Shown in pieces: positions 9,541-19,145 of a DNA stretch of 64,000 nt (position 1 is its first letter; each line of letters opens with the position of its first letter). A program made the translations under genes and the position numbers. Under the pieces are notes generated by a model. It was given only the letters and a program-made list of their open reading frames with translations, was not told the DNA's origin and searched no databases. The DNA is from Nocardia uniformis NBRC 13702 (GTDB lineage: Bacteria; Actinomycetota; Actinomycetes; Mycobacteriales; Mycobacteriaceae): NCBI RefSeq assembly GCF_001613345.1, contig NZ_BDCE01000090.1, forward strand, positions 1 to 64,000, read 5' to 3'.

Positions 9541-10473
9541 CTATTGCGCCAGACGGGATTCCATCTTCATTGCCGATTCCAATGGTCGTGCGGATTCGAT
9601 GCATCCGAGGAACGATCGGACGATCGGACGGGTATCGTCGGCTCGCCAGACGACGCATAATTCGACTGTCGGAACCGGGTCGTGCAGCGCCACCATGACC
9701 GTCTGGTTGTACCCCGCGGTAGGCGCGGCCCCGGCCCGCACCGAGGACGCGAACCCGATCATCGACTTGACCGACACCATGATGGCGGTGGCATTGGGAT
9801 CGTCGAGGTGATGCTCGACATTGAGCTTGATCCCGCTGCGTTCGGCGGCATGGTGGATAGCGTCGTACATGGCCGGGCACTGCTGGCGTTCGAACAGGAT
9901 GCAGGACTGACCGGCCAGCTCGCTGAAGGATGTGCGCGAGCGCCGGGACCAGCTGTGCCCGCGGCCCACAACCGCCACCAACGGCACCTGTAGCAGCGGC
10001 CGGCTGTGGAATTCGGTGGCCGCGGGACGGCCGTACACGAGCCCGACATCCAGGGCCCCGGCCGAGAGCGCGGCCAGCTGCGGGCCGGTGCGCTGTTCGA
10101 TCAGGTTGACCGTGACATTGGGGAGAATGGTGTTCATGCGCGCCAACGCGGCAGGCAGGATGCGCTGGCCGGACGCGAAGTTGTACCCGATTCGCAGGGT
10201 ACCGGCGCGGCCGAGGGCCACCTCGCGCACCGTCGATCGGGCCTCTTCGGTCTGGGTGAGGATATTGCGCGCGAGATCGCACAGTACCGCGCCCGCCGGC
10301 GTGAGATTGACCTGGTGTGAGCTGCGCTCCACCAGTTGAACTCCCACACTTCGCTCCAGCCTTTGAATCTGCTGGCTGAGTGAGGGTTGGGCCAAATGTA
10401 GTCGGGCAGCCGCGCGGCCGAAATGAAGTTCTTCCGCGACGGCCACAAAAGACGCCAAGAGTCTGAGCTCCAT
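9541..10473 (-). CDS. LysR-family transcriptional regulator
   Basis: 310 residues. The start at 10473 is chosen for GGGGAGG 5-6 bases upstream and for the canonical LysR beginning MELRLLASFVAVAEELHFG. The HTH covers residues 1-60 (LAQPSLSQQIQRLERSVG) and the rest is the periplasmic-binding-protein-like effector domain. It is transcribed with, not divergently from, the PKS-side genes, which is unusual for LysR. It may control either the acyl-CoA ligase/PKS run downstream or the metallo-hydrolase upstream. Confidence 0.92.
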   Translation of the reverse strand: MELRLLASFVAVAEELHFGRAAARLHLAQPSLSQQIQRLERSVGVQLVERSSHQVNLTPAGAVLCDLARNILTQTEEARSTVREVALGRAGTLRIGYNFASGQRILPAALARMNTILPNVTVNLIEQRTGPQLAALSAGALDVGLVYGRPAATEFHSRPLLQVPLVAVVGRGHSWSRRSRTSFSELAGQSCILFERQQCPAMYDAIHHAAERSGIKLNVEHHLDDPNATAIMVSVKSMIGFASSVRAGAAPTAGYNQTVMVALHDPVPTVELCVVWRADDTRPIVRSFLGCIESARPLESAMKMESRLAQ

Positions 10474-10589
10474 ATTTACCTCCCCTTCGGGATGGGGCTC
10501 AGCGTATCCGGCCCGAATAACCACGGGTGAACCTACCGAACGGCGAAATGAACTGTAGGCGATACCGCCGCGGTCACATTCGCCCGTGG

Positions 10590-11414
10590 CTAGCGCCCGA
10601 TCTTGTGGACCATCCCCGGGTACGCAAGCCGCACGCGGCCCGGAAACAGTTGCACCGCTTCGTCCAGGCGGGCCTTCAGCCAGACCTCGTCACCGGTCGG
10701 CATATGCGTCAGCAACAGTTCGCGCGCGCCCGCCGCGGTGGCGGCCCGGGCGGCGTCGGCCGCACAGAGGTGGCCGTGCGCACTGCGGTCCGTGTGCTCC
10801 AGACTGGCCTCACACAGGAACAGGTCCACCCCCGCCGCGAGGCGCTCCAGCGCGACCGAGACGCCGGTGTCACCGGAGTAGGCGAGCGAACCGTCCGGAC
10901 CGCAGATCCGCAGTCCGCAATTGGGTTTGGCATGCGGAAGGGCGATGAACTCGCAGGTATTGTCGCCGATGGTCACGGTGTCGTCGGGCTGGTATTCGCG
11001 AATGTCGAAGGCCGCTTCGAAGACTCGGTCCAGGATGGGTAGCGACTCGGTGGTCAGCGCCGAGGCCAGGTTCTCCAGGACGGAGCGGGCACCGACGGGA
11101 ACATACAGCGGTATCAGCGGCATTCGATCCGGGAGATTCTCGAACCAGGATTCGAAGCCGGGGTACTTGGCCAGTGCGTAGGGGGCCAGCAGGATCTTGC
11201 CCAGCGGCAGCAGGTCGTAGCAGTGATCGATATGCAGATGACTGATGATCACCGCGTCCAGACCGGCCGGATCACGATCGGCGGTGAGCGCGGTCGCGAT
11301 GCCGGGACCGCAGTCCAGCAGCACCCGGCTACCGCCGGTTTCCACCAGATAGCCGGAACTGGGCTGACCGTCCGCTGGCATTCCGGCCCGGCAGCCGAGC
11401 ACAGTGAGTTGCAT
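10590..11414 (-). CDS. metallo-beta-lactamase-fold hydrolase
   Basis: About 274 residues with the zinc motif SHLHIDHCYD (HxHxDH) near residue 60, a further metal-binding Asp in YSGDTG, and a C-terminal LLLTHMPTG His. This resembles the RNase Z/phosphonate-metabolism-like branch of the fold rather than true beta-lactamases. GGAG lies 7 bases before the ATG at 11414; an ATG 6 bases upstream has no spacing to that site. The substrate is unknown. The gap to the LysR gene is 116 bases. Confidence 0.82.
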   Translation of the reverse strand: MQLTVLGCRAGMPADGQPSSGYLVETGGSRVLLDCGPGIATALTADRDPAGLDAVIISHLHIDHCYDLLPLGKILLAPYALAKYPGFESWFENLPDRMPLIPLYVPVGARSVLENLASALTTESLPILDRVFEAAFDIREYQPDDTVTIGDNTCEFIALPHAKPNCGLRICGPDGSLAYSGDTGVSVALERLAAGVDLFLCEASLEHTDRSAHGHLCAADAARAATAAGARELLLTHMPTGDEVWLKARLDEAVQLFPGRVRLAYPGMVHKIGR

Positions 11415-11507
11415 TTTCATTCTCCGTTCCGCGGGTGCGCCGAATCGAGGGCGCGCGAATACATAAAAGGTCGACCGGATTACGTGGTCTGAGTGAATGA
11501 GCGGGAA

Positions 11508-12320
11508 TTACTTGAGCCCCGAACGCACGAAGGCGTTGACGATCTGGCGTTGCAAGAGCAGATACAGCACCAGCACGGGTAGACAGGCCAGGCTCGCGAC
11601 CGCCATCATCGGCCCCCACTGCTCACCCTCGGTACCCATGAAGCTGCGTAATCCCAGTTGCAGCACGCTGTTGGACCCGCGCAACAGCACTGCGGGCCAG
11701 AAGTACTCGTTCCAGGCGTTGATGAACAGCACGATGGTCAGAGCGGCCAGGGCGGGACGCAGATTCGGGACCACCACCGTCCACAGGATCGACCAGGAGG
11801 AGCGGCCATCGATCTTGGCGGCGGCCACCAGCTCCTTCGGGAACGCGGCCATGTGCTGGTGCAGCAACAACAGGGCCAGAGCTGAACACAGCGTCGGCAA
11901 CACCACGCCGACCAGCGAATCCACGAGCCCCATCCGATTGAGCAGAATGTAGTTGGGCAGCATGGTGACCTGGAACGGGACCAGCCAGATGCCGACGAAC
12001 GCCAGGTACAGCACCCGCCGCAGCGGGAAGGTATACATGGCGAAGGCGTAGGAGGCCAGCAGCGCTACCAGCAGTTGCCCCGCCGTCGACAGGGTCGCGA
12101 CGAAGAAGGTGTTCGCCACCAGGCCGGCGATGTCCACCTTGTGTGCGGCGTCGGCGTAGTTGGCCAGCGACATCGGCCACGGCACCGGCGACAGCGAGGT
12201 CACATCCTCGGGCCGACGCAGCGCGGTGGCGAACAGCCAGTAGATGGGGAAGACGCACACCACCGCGGTGATGATCAGCATCATATGACTGCGGACGCCG
12301 CGCAGACGATCAATCATCAT
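11508..12320 (-). CDS. carbohydrate ABC transporter permease (MalG/UgpE type)
   Basis: 270 residues with six hydrophobic segments, including the N-terminal helix SHMMLIITAVVCVFPIYWLF. The EAA loop is seen as ELVAAAKIDGRSSWSILW, the contact site with the ATPase. The start ATG lies inside the end of the upstream permease gene (about 11 bases overlap), which implies translational coupling. Together with the next three genes it forms a complete CUT1-type sugar importer. Confidence 0.92.
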   Translation of the reverse strand: MMIDRLRGVRSHMMLIITAVVCVFPIYWLFATALRRPEDVTSLSPVPWPMSLANYADAAHKVDIAGLVANTFFVATLSTAGQLLVALLASYAFAMYTFPLRRVLYLAFVGIWLVPFQVTMLPNYILLNRMGLVDSLVGVVLPTLCSALALLLLHQHMAAFPKELVAAAKIDGRSSWSILWTVVVPNLRPALAALTIVLFINAWNEYFWPAVLLRGSNSVLQLGLRSFMGTEGEQWGPMMAVASLACLPVLVLYLLLQRQIVNAFVRSGLK

Positions 12321-13257
12321 GGAAGGCCACCTTTTCCGAGATCCACACCAGTACGCCCGCGATCACGCCGAAACCGAGGAACAGCAATACCCCCGCCGCG
12401 GCGCTGAGCCCGGCGTCGAAGCTGTGGAACGCGTAGTCCCAGAGCAAGTAGTAGATATTGGTGGTGGATTGCGCCGGTCCGCCCTGGGTCATCGAGTCGA
12501 TGAGCGGGAAAGTGAGTGTCGGACTGAGCAGGAAGGTGGTGAGCACCAGGAAAAGCAGGGTCGGCGACAGCAGCGGTAGCGTGATCCACCGGAAGATCTG
12601 ACGCGGACCGGCACCGTCGACGCGGGCCGCCTCGTCGTAGTCATTGCTGATACCGGCCAATCCGGCCCACACCACCAGCATGGCGAAGCCGAGCAGGTGC
12701 CAGCCGGTGATGACAATGATCACCCACGGCGCGGTCTCGGCGTCGTAGACCCAGTTCCGGTCGGTGCCCAGCACCCGGTCCACCGCACCGGAACCCGGAT
12801 GCAGCAGCCACCGCCAGACCGCCGCCGCCGCGACCGGAGCCACCAGGAACGGCGCGAAAGCGAAGGCCTGGTACGCGGTTCGGGCCCGTGTCGACACCCG
12901 GCGACTGGCGAGCGCGATCAGCAGCGGCAGGAGCACGGTGAACGGCAGCAGACCGATGATGAGCAGCACGGTCCGCCAGATCGACGCACTGAAGGACGGG
13001 AGTTCCAGCAGCCGTTCATAGTTGGCGGTGCCCACCGACCGCATCGGCGAGGTGGGCAGCAGGTTCCACGACAAGGTGGACAGTTCGAAGGCCTGTGCCA
13101 GTGGCCGATAGGTCCACACGATCAACAGAACCAGCGCGGGTGCCAGATACAGGTATGGCACGACACGACGCAGGAGGCGGAGACGCGCGGGACGTCGCAC
13201 CGAAACGTGTTCGGGGACAGCGGTACCGCTCTCCTGCGGGGCTTCGAGGACGAACAT
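12310..13257 (-). CDS. carbohydrate ABC transporter permease (MalF/UgpA type)
   Basis: 315 residues. A cytoplasmic N-terminus with several Arg residues is followed by a first membrane helix at LYLAPALVLLIVWTY, and the EAA loop is seen as DYDEAARVDGAGPRQIFRWI. The start overlaps the stop of the solute-binding protein as TGATG, so translation is probably coupled; a GTG directly upstream is also in frame. It should heterodimerise with the downstream MalG-type permease. Confidence 0.92.
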   Translation of the reverse strand: MFVLEAPQESGTAVPEHVSVRRPARLRLLRRVVPYLYLAPALVLLIVWTYRPLAQAFELSTLSWNLLPTSPMRSVGTANYERLLELPSFSASIWRTVLLIIGLLPFTVLLPLLIALASRRVSTRARTAYQAFAFAPFLVAPVAAAAVWRWLLHPGSGAVDRVLGTDRNWVYDAETAPWVIIVITGWHLLGFAMLVVWAGLAGISNDYDEAARVDGAGPRQIFRWITLPLLSPTLLFLVLTTFLLSPTLTFPLIDSMTQGGPAQSTTNIYYLLWDYAFHSFDAGLSAAAGVLLFLGFGVIAGVLVWISEKVAFHDD

Positions 13258-14636
13258 CACGGAAGCAGTCGCGCGCCGGCCTCGTGGGCGGCGGTGAGAG
13301 TTGACTGCGGGTCCCTGCCCTGGAACACGATGGATTCGACCGCCTCCATCATGCCGTCACGGATCTGCAGATAACTATTGCCCGGCATGGAGATCCACGG
13401 CTCCATGCGCTCGAGCTGCGCCACATTCGGAGCCAGCAGCGGGTTCGCCTTCGACCAGGTCGCCAGACCGTTGGCATCGTCGAGGAGGCCGGTGCGCAGC
13501 GGCAGGTAGCCGATCCCCTGCGAGATCTTGGTGTAGGCGGCCTCGCTGGTGAGGAAGGTGATCAGCTCCCACGCCGCGCGCTGCTTGACCGGGTCGTTGG
13601 ACAGGATGTGCAGTCCGGCACCGGAATTCGTGGGGATCGTGGGCCTGCCGTCGAAACTGGGCATGGCGGCCGATCGCAGGTCCCACTTGCCCTTCGCACC
13701 GGTCATGAAGGTGCCCTGAATGGCGCTGGACTCCAGGATCATGCCGATCTCACCGCGGGTGAACGCCTCGTACCCCTGCTTCTGATCGAGCTTGGGCATC
13801 GCACCGGTGGAGACCAACTGCTGCCCCATCTCGGCTACCTCGACCGCAGGCCGATCGGCGTAGGTCAGTTTGCCACGGTCCTCGGAGATGACGCGTCCGC
13901 CATTGGAGCGCACCAGCGATTGGAAGCACCAGTCCTTGGCGGACTTGGTGAGGCAGTCGATGTAGACCCCGCCCTTACCTGTGCGCTCGGCGATCGCTTT
14001 GCCCGCATCGGCCACCTGCGCCCAGGACGTCGGCGGAGTTGCCGGGTCCAGGCCCGACTGCTCGAAAAGCGAAGCGTTGTAGTAGAGCACGGGCGTGGAC
14101 AGCACGAACGGCACCCCGTAGGTGTGGCCGTCCCAATCGCTCAAGGTGCGCGCCGTGGGAGCGTATGGGTGCTGCGCGCCATCGAAGTTGCGCTGCACCT
14201 CCGCCTCGCCCACCAAGGTGTCCAGGGGCTTCGCGCCGAGCTGGTGAATGGTGAAATCCAGGTCGCTGAAACCGAGCTGGGCCACATCCGGGGGTGTGCC
14301 CGCCACGATCTGGCTCTGAATGCTGGAGATGGTGTCGGTAGTCGGGTTGGGGCTATTGCCCTGCGGCTTTTGCGCGGTGACCTCGATATTCGGATGTTCC
14401 GCCCGGAACTGGGCGATCAGCGCGTCGAAGGTGTCGGTCCAAGCTCCGGCCAGGCCGTAGTTGTAGGACTCGAACACGATCGAGACCTGCTGGTCCGCAG
14501 CCAGTTCCGGGACCCGCACGGCTGTCGTGGACTCGGTTTCGCTGGTAGCGCCGAGGCCGCAGGCGGTGAATGCGACCAGGGACGCGGCCACCAGGCCCAG
14601 CATGGGCACGGTGCGTTTCACGGTATTTCTCCTCAT
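13257..14636 (-). CDS. extracellular sugar-binding lipoprotein of the ABC importer
   Basis: 459 residues. The N-terminus has two basic clusters, a hydrophobic core and a Cys in VAFTAC (near residue 26), a relaxed lipobox; the mature protein should be anchored outside the membrane by this Cys. The remainder has the SBP_bac_1 (MalE-like) pattern, for example YGVPFVLSTPVLYYNASLFE and the Trp/Tyr-rich sugar-binding segments. The ligand is probably an oligosaccharide or glycerophosphodiester, which cannot be narrowed from sequence. Confidence 0.92.
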   Translation of the reverse strand: MRRNTVKRTVPMLGLVAASLVAFTACGLGATSETESTTAVRVPELAADQQVSIVFESYNYGLAGAWTDTFDALIAQFRAEHPNIEVTAQKPQGNSPNPTTDTISSIQSQIVAGTPPDVAQLGFSDLDFTIHQLGAKPLDTLVGEAEVQRNFDGAQHPYAPTARTLSDWDGHTYGVPFVLSTPVLYYNASLFEQSGLDPATPPTSWAQVADAGKAIAERTGKGGVYIDCLTKSAKDWCFQSLVRSNGGRVISEDRGKLTYADRPAVEVAEMGQQLVSTGAMPKLDQKQGYEAFTRGEIGMILESSAIQGTFMTGAKGKWDLRSAAMPSFDGRPTIPTNSGAGLHILSNDPVKQRAAWELITFLTSEAAYTKISQGIGYLPLRTGLLDDANGLATWSKANPLLAPNVAQLERMEPWISMPGNSYLQIRDGMMEAVESIVFQGRDPQSTLTAAHEAGARLLP

Positions 14637-14648
14637 CGGGTGGTGAAA

Positions 14649-15818
14649 TCAGGGGACGGGGACGGCCGCGGTGGCGTGGGCCCCGAGTGGGACGTCCGAA
14701 GGCGGCCGCTGCCAGGTCAGGCGCAGACCGGTAGCCGGGTCGAAGAGGTGGATATCGGTCGGATCCACGGCGAAGCCGATCGCGTCGCCGACGCGGACTC
14801 CAGCCGGACGCGGGGCCCGGGCGACCACGGTTCGATTCGCCGCGGTCGGGGCGGCGTCACCGATCTGCACGTGGACGAGCTCCTCGCTGCCCAAGTTCTC
14901 CACCATGGTCACCTGGCCGCGAATCGCGCTGATATCGCTTGTGATTCGCAGTCGCTCGGGACGGATTCCGGCAATGACGTGGGTCGAGGTGGCGCTGTCG
15001 ATGGCACTGTCGACGTCGATGCCCAGCGCGGCGTCTATACCTTCGGCCGTCACGCGCAGGCCGTCGATATGCGGACGGACCTCGGCGTCGAAGAGGTTCA
15101 TCGGCGGGGATCCGAGGAAGCCGGCGACAAAGGTGGACCGGGGGCGGTCGTAGAGTTCCTCCGGCGTGCCGACCTGTTCGATCCGGCCGCCATTGAGCAG
15201 GGCGATCCGGGTGGCCATGGTCATCGCCTCGACCTGATCGTGGGTGACATAGACGAAGGTCGCGCCGAGTCGCCGATGCAGGGCGATCAATTCCGCGCGG
15301 GTGGCGCTGCGCAGTTTGGCGTCCAGATTCGACAGGGGCTCGTCCATCAGGAATGCGCCAGGGTCGCGAACCATGGCGCGGGCCAGGGCGACTCGCTGCC
15401 GCTGGCCGCCCGACAGCGCTGCCGGACGCCGGTCGAGCAGTTCGCCGAGCCCGAGCACCGTGGCGACTTCCGCTACCCGGTCGGCGATCTGGCGCCGCGG
15501 CTGCCGTCGCGACCGCAGCGGAAACCCGATATTCTTCTCCACCGTCAAATGCGGATACAGCGCATAACTCTGAAACACCATGGCCAAATCTCGGCGCTGT
15601 GGCGGTTCATCGGAAATATCGTTGCCGTCCAGCAGGATTCGACCCGCCGTCGGTTCTTCCAACCCCGCGATCAGCCGCAACAGCGTCGATTTCCCGCAAC
15701 CGCTCGGACCCAGCAGGACCAGGAATTCGCCGTGGGCGATATCCAGCGTCACCGCCCGCACCGCATCGGTCCCCGCGAATCGCTTGGAGATCGCATCCAG
15801 GTATAACCGCGCCACCAC
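14649..15818 (-). CDS. ABC transporter ATP-binding protein (MalK/UgpC type)
   Basis: 389 residues. Walker A is GPSGCGKST, the Q-loop is in MVFQSYALYPHLTV, the signature is LSGGQRQRVALARAM, Walker B is FLMDEPLSNLD, and the H-loop is VYVTHD. The C-terminal third is the OB-fold (TOBE) regulatory domain of MalK-type subunits. It is first in the importer operon. Two tandem GTG codons begin the frame; GGAG lies 5 bases before the second one (15815). The sequence from its first codons into the upstream region is duplicated near 23.2 kb. Confidence 0.94.
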   Translation of the reverse strand: MVARLYLDAISKRFAGTDAVRAVTLDIAHGEFLVLLGPSGCGKSTLLRLIAGLEEPTAGRILLDGNDISDEPPQRRDLAMVFQSYALYPHLTVEKNIGFPLRSRRQPRRQIADRVAEVATVLGLGELLDRRPAALSGGQRQRVALARAMVRDPGAFLMDEPLSNLDAKLRSATRAELIALHRRLGATFVYVTHDQVEAMTMATRIALLNGGRIEQVGTPEELYDRPRSTFVAGFLGSPPMNLFDAEVRPHIDGLRVTAEGIDAALGIDVDSAIDSATSTHVIAGIRPERLRITSDISAIRGQVTMVENLGSEELVHVQIGDAAPTAANRTVVARAPRPAGVRVGDAIGFAVDPTDIHLFDPATGLRLTWQRPPSDVPLGAHATAAVPVP

Positions 15819-16020
15819 TGCTCCTTCAGGCCTGGTCGACCACTGCCGGCATACAAGTCACGGGGTCAGTCTGGAACAGATGTCGGCATTGCGAGGGTGG
15901 CGATAGCGAACGCCAATCGGACGAATCGAGTCACCACCGCGGCCCTGCGCGCCGGGCGTACCTCGGTGAGAGTTGTGGCGACGACGATCGGGTTTCGATA
16001 TTCGACAGGGGCCGGACATG
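15804..16020. promoter_or_regulatory. divergent promoter region, copy A of a duplicated regulatory cassette
   Basis: This interval separates the importer ATPase (minus) from the lipid operon (plus). It aligns nearly gap-free with 23190-23402, by eye at roughly three quarters identity. Shared blocks include the ribosome site and tandem GTG start of the minus-strand gene, the perfect palindrome TGGTCGACCA (15833-15842), and a GGCGATAG...AACGCCAAT block. Conservation stops a few codons into the minus-strand gene and at the plus-strand ATG (16018), so the unit is a promoter cassette rather than part of a gene. Confidence 0.7.
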
Positions 16021-16953
16021 ACCGAATTTCCCGTGCGAGTGGTCGGCCGCCGTGACGAGGCCGAGAATATTTTCTCGCTGGTGCTGGCGGCCGCCGATGG
16101 TAGCCCGTTACCGGCGTGGTCGCCCGGCGCGCACATCGATGTGCGCGCCGGAGACGCCGGAGTGCGCCAGTATTCGCTATGCGGCGATCCGGCCGACAGG
16201 CAGCTGTGGCAGATCGCCGTACTGTACGAGCGAAACGGCCGCGGCGGCTCGGCCCATCTCCATCGCACGGCTACTCCGGACACGGAGCTCCGGGTCTCGC
16301 TGCCCCGCAATAATTTCGCGCTGACACCACGATCGTCGTATGTGTTCATCGCGGGCGGGATCGGCATCACACCGATCCTGCCCATGATCGCGGCCGCACA
16401 GGCGGCGGGTGCCCGATGGCGGCTGTATTACGGAGCTCGCAGCCGTGCCCACATGGCCTTCGCCGATCACCTCGGCGCGCGCTATCGGGAAGTCACGCTG
16501 GTGCCGCAGGATGTGGACGGGCTACTGCCCCTGCCTCACATCCTCGAGGAGGCCGGGCAGGCGGAGATCTACTGCTGTGGCCCCGAACCCATGCTCGCGT
16601 CCATCGAACAGCAGGCCGCGACAAGGGGATCGACGATCCGCACCGAGCGTTTCGCGGCCCGCCCCGTCGCCGCCACCACGGAGAACCGTGCTTTCGACGT
16701 GCGACTGGACAGCACCGGCGTCACCTATCGCATCGATGATCGCCGGTCGATCGCCGATGTGCTGGAGGCCGCGGGCATCGACATCATCACGTCCTGCCGC
16801 GAAGGCACCTGCGGCAGTTGCGAAACCGCGGTCCTGCGCGGCGACATCGACCATCGCGACGAGATCCTCACCGCCGAAGAACGCGCGCGCGGCAACACCA
16901 TGATGCTCTGCGTCTCCCGCGCCCACTCCGACACATTGGTCCTGGACCTCTGA
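16018..16953 (+). CDS. phthalate dioxygenase reductase-like flavoprotein with C-terminal [2Fe-2S] domain
   Basis: 311 residues. The order is a flavin-binding barrel (RQYSLCGD near residue 50), an NAD(P)-binding domain (GGIGITPILPM near 115, CCGPEPM near 190) and a plant-type ferredoxin domain with CREGTCGSC plus a distal MLCVS cysteine. It should carry electrons from NAD(P)H to a partner oxygenase or desaturase. The ATG at 16018 has AGGGG upstream and matches the ATG conserved in the duplicated cassette. It is the first gene of the operon and is 32 bases before the desaturase, its most likely partner; the P450 is another candidate. This mirrors the DesA3-oxidoreductase pairing known in mycobacteria, though that reductase is of a different subtype. 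Confidence 0.9.
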   Translation: MTEFPVRVVGRRDEAENIFSLVLAAADGSPLPAWSPGAHIDVRAGDAGVRQYSLCGDPADRQLWQIAVLYERNGRGGSAHLHRTATPDTELRVSLPRNNFALTPRSSYVFIAGGIGITPILPMIAAAQAAGARWRLYYGARSRAHMAFADHLGARYREVTLVPQDVDGLLPLPHILEEAGQAEIYCCGPEPMLASIEQQAATRGSTIRTERFAARPVAATTENRAFDVRLDSTGVTYRIDDRRSIADVLEAAGIDIITSCREGTCGSCETAVLRGDIDHRDEILTAEERARGNTMMLCVSRAHSDTLVLDL

Positions 16954-16985
16954 CCCCACGTAGTTTTCGAAGGACGGATCGGCTC

Positions 16986-17936
16986 ATGGCCATCGACTCG
17001 AGCACCCCGACCGGGACACCCGAACCACGCAAGAAAACGATCAGCAATCCCTACATCCATCGTCTCCAACGCCGGCATTTCCTGCTGTTCGACGTTCTTC
17101 CCATCGCCGGAACCGGAGCGGCCCTGGCGTTCGTCTGGGTTCGTCCCTTCGGCATGCTCGAATTCGCCCTGCTCTTCTCGATGTGGCTGCTCACCGGTCT
17201 CGGGGTAACCGTCGGCTACCACCGGCTGTTCACCCATCGCACCTTCCAGGCCGCGCCCTCGGTGGCCGCGGTGCTCGCCGTCCTCGGGTCGATGGCCGGG
17301 CAGGGCGGCGTGATCTCCTGGGTGGCACTGCATCGCCGTCACCACGAATGCAGTGACCGCGAGGGAGATCCGCACTCGCCCAACCTCTCCGGTAGTGGCT
17401 TCGCGGGAGCCCTACGTGGCCTGGCACATTCACATTTCCTGTGGATGCGGCGGCACGAATACCCCAATATCGTGCACTACGCTCCCGACCTGATCAAAGA
17501 TCGCCGCCTGGTGCGCGTCGCCCGGTTGTACTACTGGTGGGTCGCGCTGGGGCTGTTCATTCCCACCGTGACCGGCGGGCTCGTCACCATGAGCTGGACC
17601 GGCGCGGTGAGCGGGCTGCTCTGGGGCGGCCTCGCCCGCATCTTCGTGCTCGAACACATTGTGTGGGCGATCAATTCGTTCCTGCACATGTTCGGTACGA
17701 GGCCCTACGAATCCCGGGAGAACAGTCACAATGGCGGCATCTTCGCCCTGGTGACATTGGGCGAATCCTGGCACAACAATCACCATGCCTTCCCGGAATC
17801 CCCGTCGTTCGGCCTGAACTGGTATCGGCTCGACCCCGGGTACTGGCTGATCCGCACGCTGGCCGCGGCGGGGCTGGCCTGGGATCTCAAAGTGCCGTCG
17901 CAGACACGGATGTCCGCCAAACGCATTGCCGCCTGA
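16986..17936 (+). CDS. membrane fatty acid desaturase (acyl desaturase/acetylenase family)
   Basis: 316 residues. All three histidine boxes of membrane di-iron desaturases are present: HRLFTH (about residue 78), HRRHH (about 115) and HNNHH (about 260). Hydrophobic segments lie around 35-75 and 180-225. The length and boxes fit the DesA3/OLE1 class and also JamB-type bifunctional desaturase/acetylenases. Because a free-standing ACP and a fatty acyl-AMP ligase are in the same operon, acyl-ACP rather than acyl-CoA may be the substrate. Desaturation of a fatty acyl chain is well supported; the position and the number of double or triple bonds are not. Confidence 0.92.
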   Translation: MAIDSSTPTGTPEPRKKTISNPYIHRLQRRHFLLFDVLPIAGTGAALAFVWVRPFGMLEFALLFSMWLLTGLGVTVGYHRLFTHRTFQAAPSVAAVLAVLGSMAGQGGVISWVALHRRHHECSDREGDPHSPNLSGSGFAGALRGLAHSHFLWMRRHEYPNIVHYAPDLIKDRRLVRVARLYYWWVALGLFIPTVTGGLVTMSWTGAVSGLLWGGLARIFVLEHIVWAINSFLHMFGTRPYESRENSHNGGIFALVTLGESWHNNHHAFPESPSFGLNWYRLDPGYWLIRTLAAAGLAWDLKVPSQTRMSAKRIAA

Positions 17937-17961
17937 AGCATTGACCGAGAGAGGCTTACCC

Positions 17962-18228
17962 ATGGATACGCAGGTCACGAGCAGAGAAGCCATTGTCACG
18001 TGGTGCCAGGAGTATCTGGCCACCCAACTGGGGGTGCCCGCGGACTCGATCGACCCCACTGCGGATTTCGATCGGCTCGGCGTGGACTCGGCGCTGGCCG
18101 TCGCGCTGTTGATCGAGGTCGAGGAGCGCTACGGCGTCGATATCTCGCCGGAGGATCTCTTCCAGCACCCCACCCTCGACGCCGTTGCCACCCACCTGCA
18201 CCAGCAGGTCAGTGCGAATGTGGCCTGA
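17962..18228 (+). CDS. acyl carrier protein
   Basis: 88 residues with the phosphopantetheine attachment Ser43 in LGVDSALAV and the four-helix ACP pattern. The ATG at 17962 has GAGAGG 7 bases upstream. It lies between the desaturase and the methyltransferase genes with short gaps. A discrete ACP inside a lipid-tailoring operon suggests the acyl chain is carried on this protein while being desaturated, alkylated or hydroxylated. Confidence 0.92.
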   Translation: MDTQVTSREAIVTWCQEYLATQLGVPADSIDPTADFDRLGVDSALAVALLIEVEERYGVDISPEDLFQHPTLDAVATHLHQQVSANVA

Positions 18229-18230
18229 GC

Positions 18231-19145
18231 ATGGCCGCGATCGATAGCCGCCGGACCGTGACCGAGCGGTCCGATGCCGCGGCGGCGGCCATCCGCCACC
18301 ACTACGATGTCGGCAACGACTTCTATCGGCTCTGGCTCGACCCGTCACTCAGCTACTCTTGCGGCCTGCGGGAAACGCCGAGCGACACTTTGGAAGTCGC
18401 GCAGGCCAACAAGCTTCGTCATCACCTCGACGCCGTCGATGCCCGAAATGCCCGCGCCGTACTGGACATCGGGTGCGGGTGGGGAGCGATCCTGCGCGAG
18501 TTGTCGCAGGCGCGGGGCGTGGGTTGTTCGGTCGGCTTGACGCTGAGTACTGAGCAGGCGGAATACGTTCGTGCACAGGAGTATTCCAGTGTCGAGGTGC
18601 GAGTCGAGGATTGGCTGAAGTACGAGCCGGACGAGCCGTTCGACGGGATCATCAGCATCGGCGCATTCGAGCACTTCGCCCGGCCCGACGACTCGGTCGA
18701 ACAGAAGATCGGGGTCTACCGCGAATTCTTCACCCGTTGCCGCGAGTGGCTGAACCCGGCCGGCACGCTTTCACTTCAGACTATTGCCTACGCGAATATG
18801 ACTGCCGCTCAAGCTGATTCCTTCATGCAGCAGGACGTGTTCCCGGACGCTGAACTCCCCATGCTGGCCGAAATCGCGACGGCGACCGAGGGGCTGTTCG
18901 AGATCAGCGCGGTCACCAATGGCCGCCTCGACTACGCCTGGACCTGTAGCGAATGGGCTCGACGTCTGCGAGCCAATCAGGCAGCGGCCACCGAGCTCGT
19001 CGGACCCGAGGTGGTGGCCCGCTATCTGCGCTACCTCACGCTGTCGGCCATGGGTTTCCGGATGGGCAAGCTCACCCTGCTGCGGCTGGTGCTGCGGCCG
19101 TACCCGAGTGGATTCTTCGGCGCGCGGGGGCGTGCGATCGAATGA
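18231..19145 (+). CDS. cyclopropane-fatty-acid synthase/mycolic acid methyltransferase-like SAM enzyme
   Basis: 304 residues. HHYDVGNDFYRLWLDPSLSY and SCG near residues 22-44, SAM motif I VLDIGCGWG near 80, and SIGAFEHF near 140 are all features of the CmaA/Cfa family, which adds a methylene or methyl group from SAM to a double bond. The gene begins 2 bases after the ACP stop and ends in an ATGA overlap with the P450. It would act after the desaturase to give a cyclopropyl or methyl-branched chain. The family also contains enzymes with other acceptors, so the exact chemistry is open. Confidence 0.88.
   Translation: MAAIDSRRTVTERSDAAAAAIRHHYDVGNDFYRLWLDPSLSYSCGLRETPSDTLEVAQANKLRHHLDAVDARNARAVLDIGCGWGAILRELSQARGVGCSVGLTLSTEQAEYVRAQEYSSVEVRVEDWLKYEPDEPFDGIISIGAFEHFARPDDSVEQKIGVYREFFTRCREWLNPAGTLSLQTIAYANMTAAQADSFMQQDVFPDAELPMLAEIATATEGLFEISAVTNGRLDYAWTCSEWARRLRANQAAATELVGPEVVARYLRYLTLSAMGFRMGKLTLLRLVLRPYPSGFFGARGRAIE

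Noticed and set aside
13608..15806. 732-codon open frame on the plus strand
   Set aside because: Shadow of the ABC ATPase and sugar-binding lipoprotein, which have all expected motifs.
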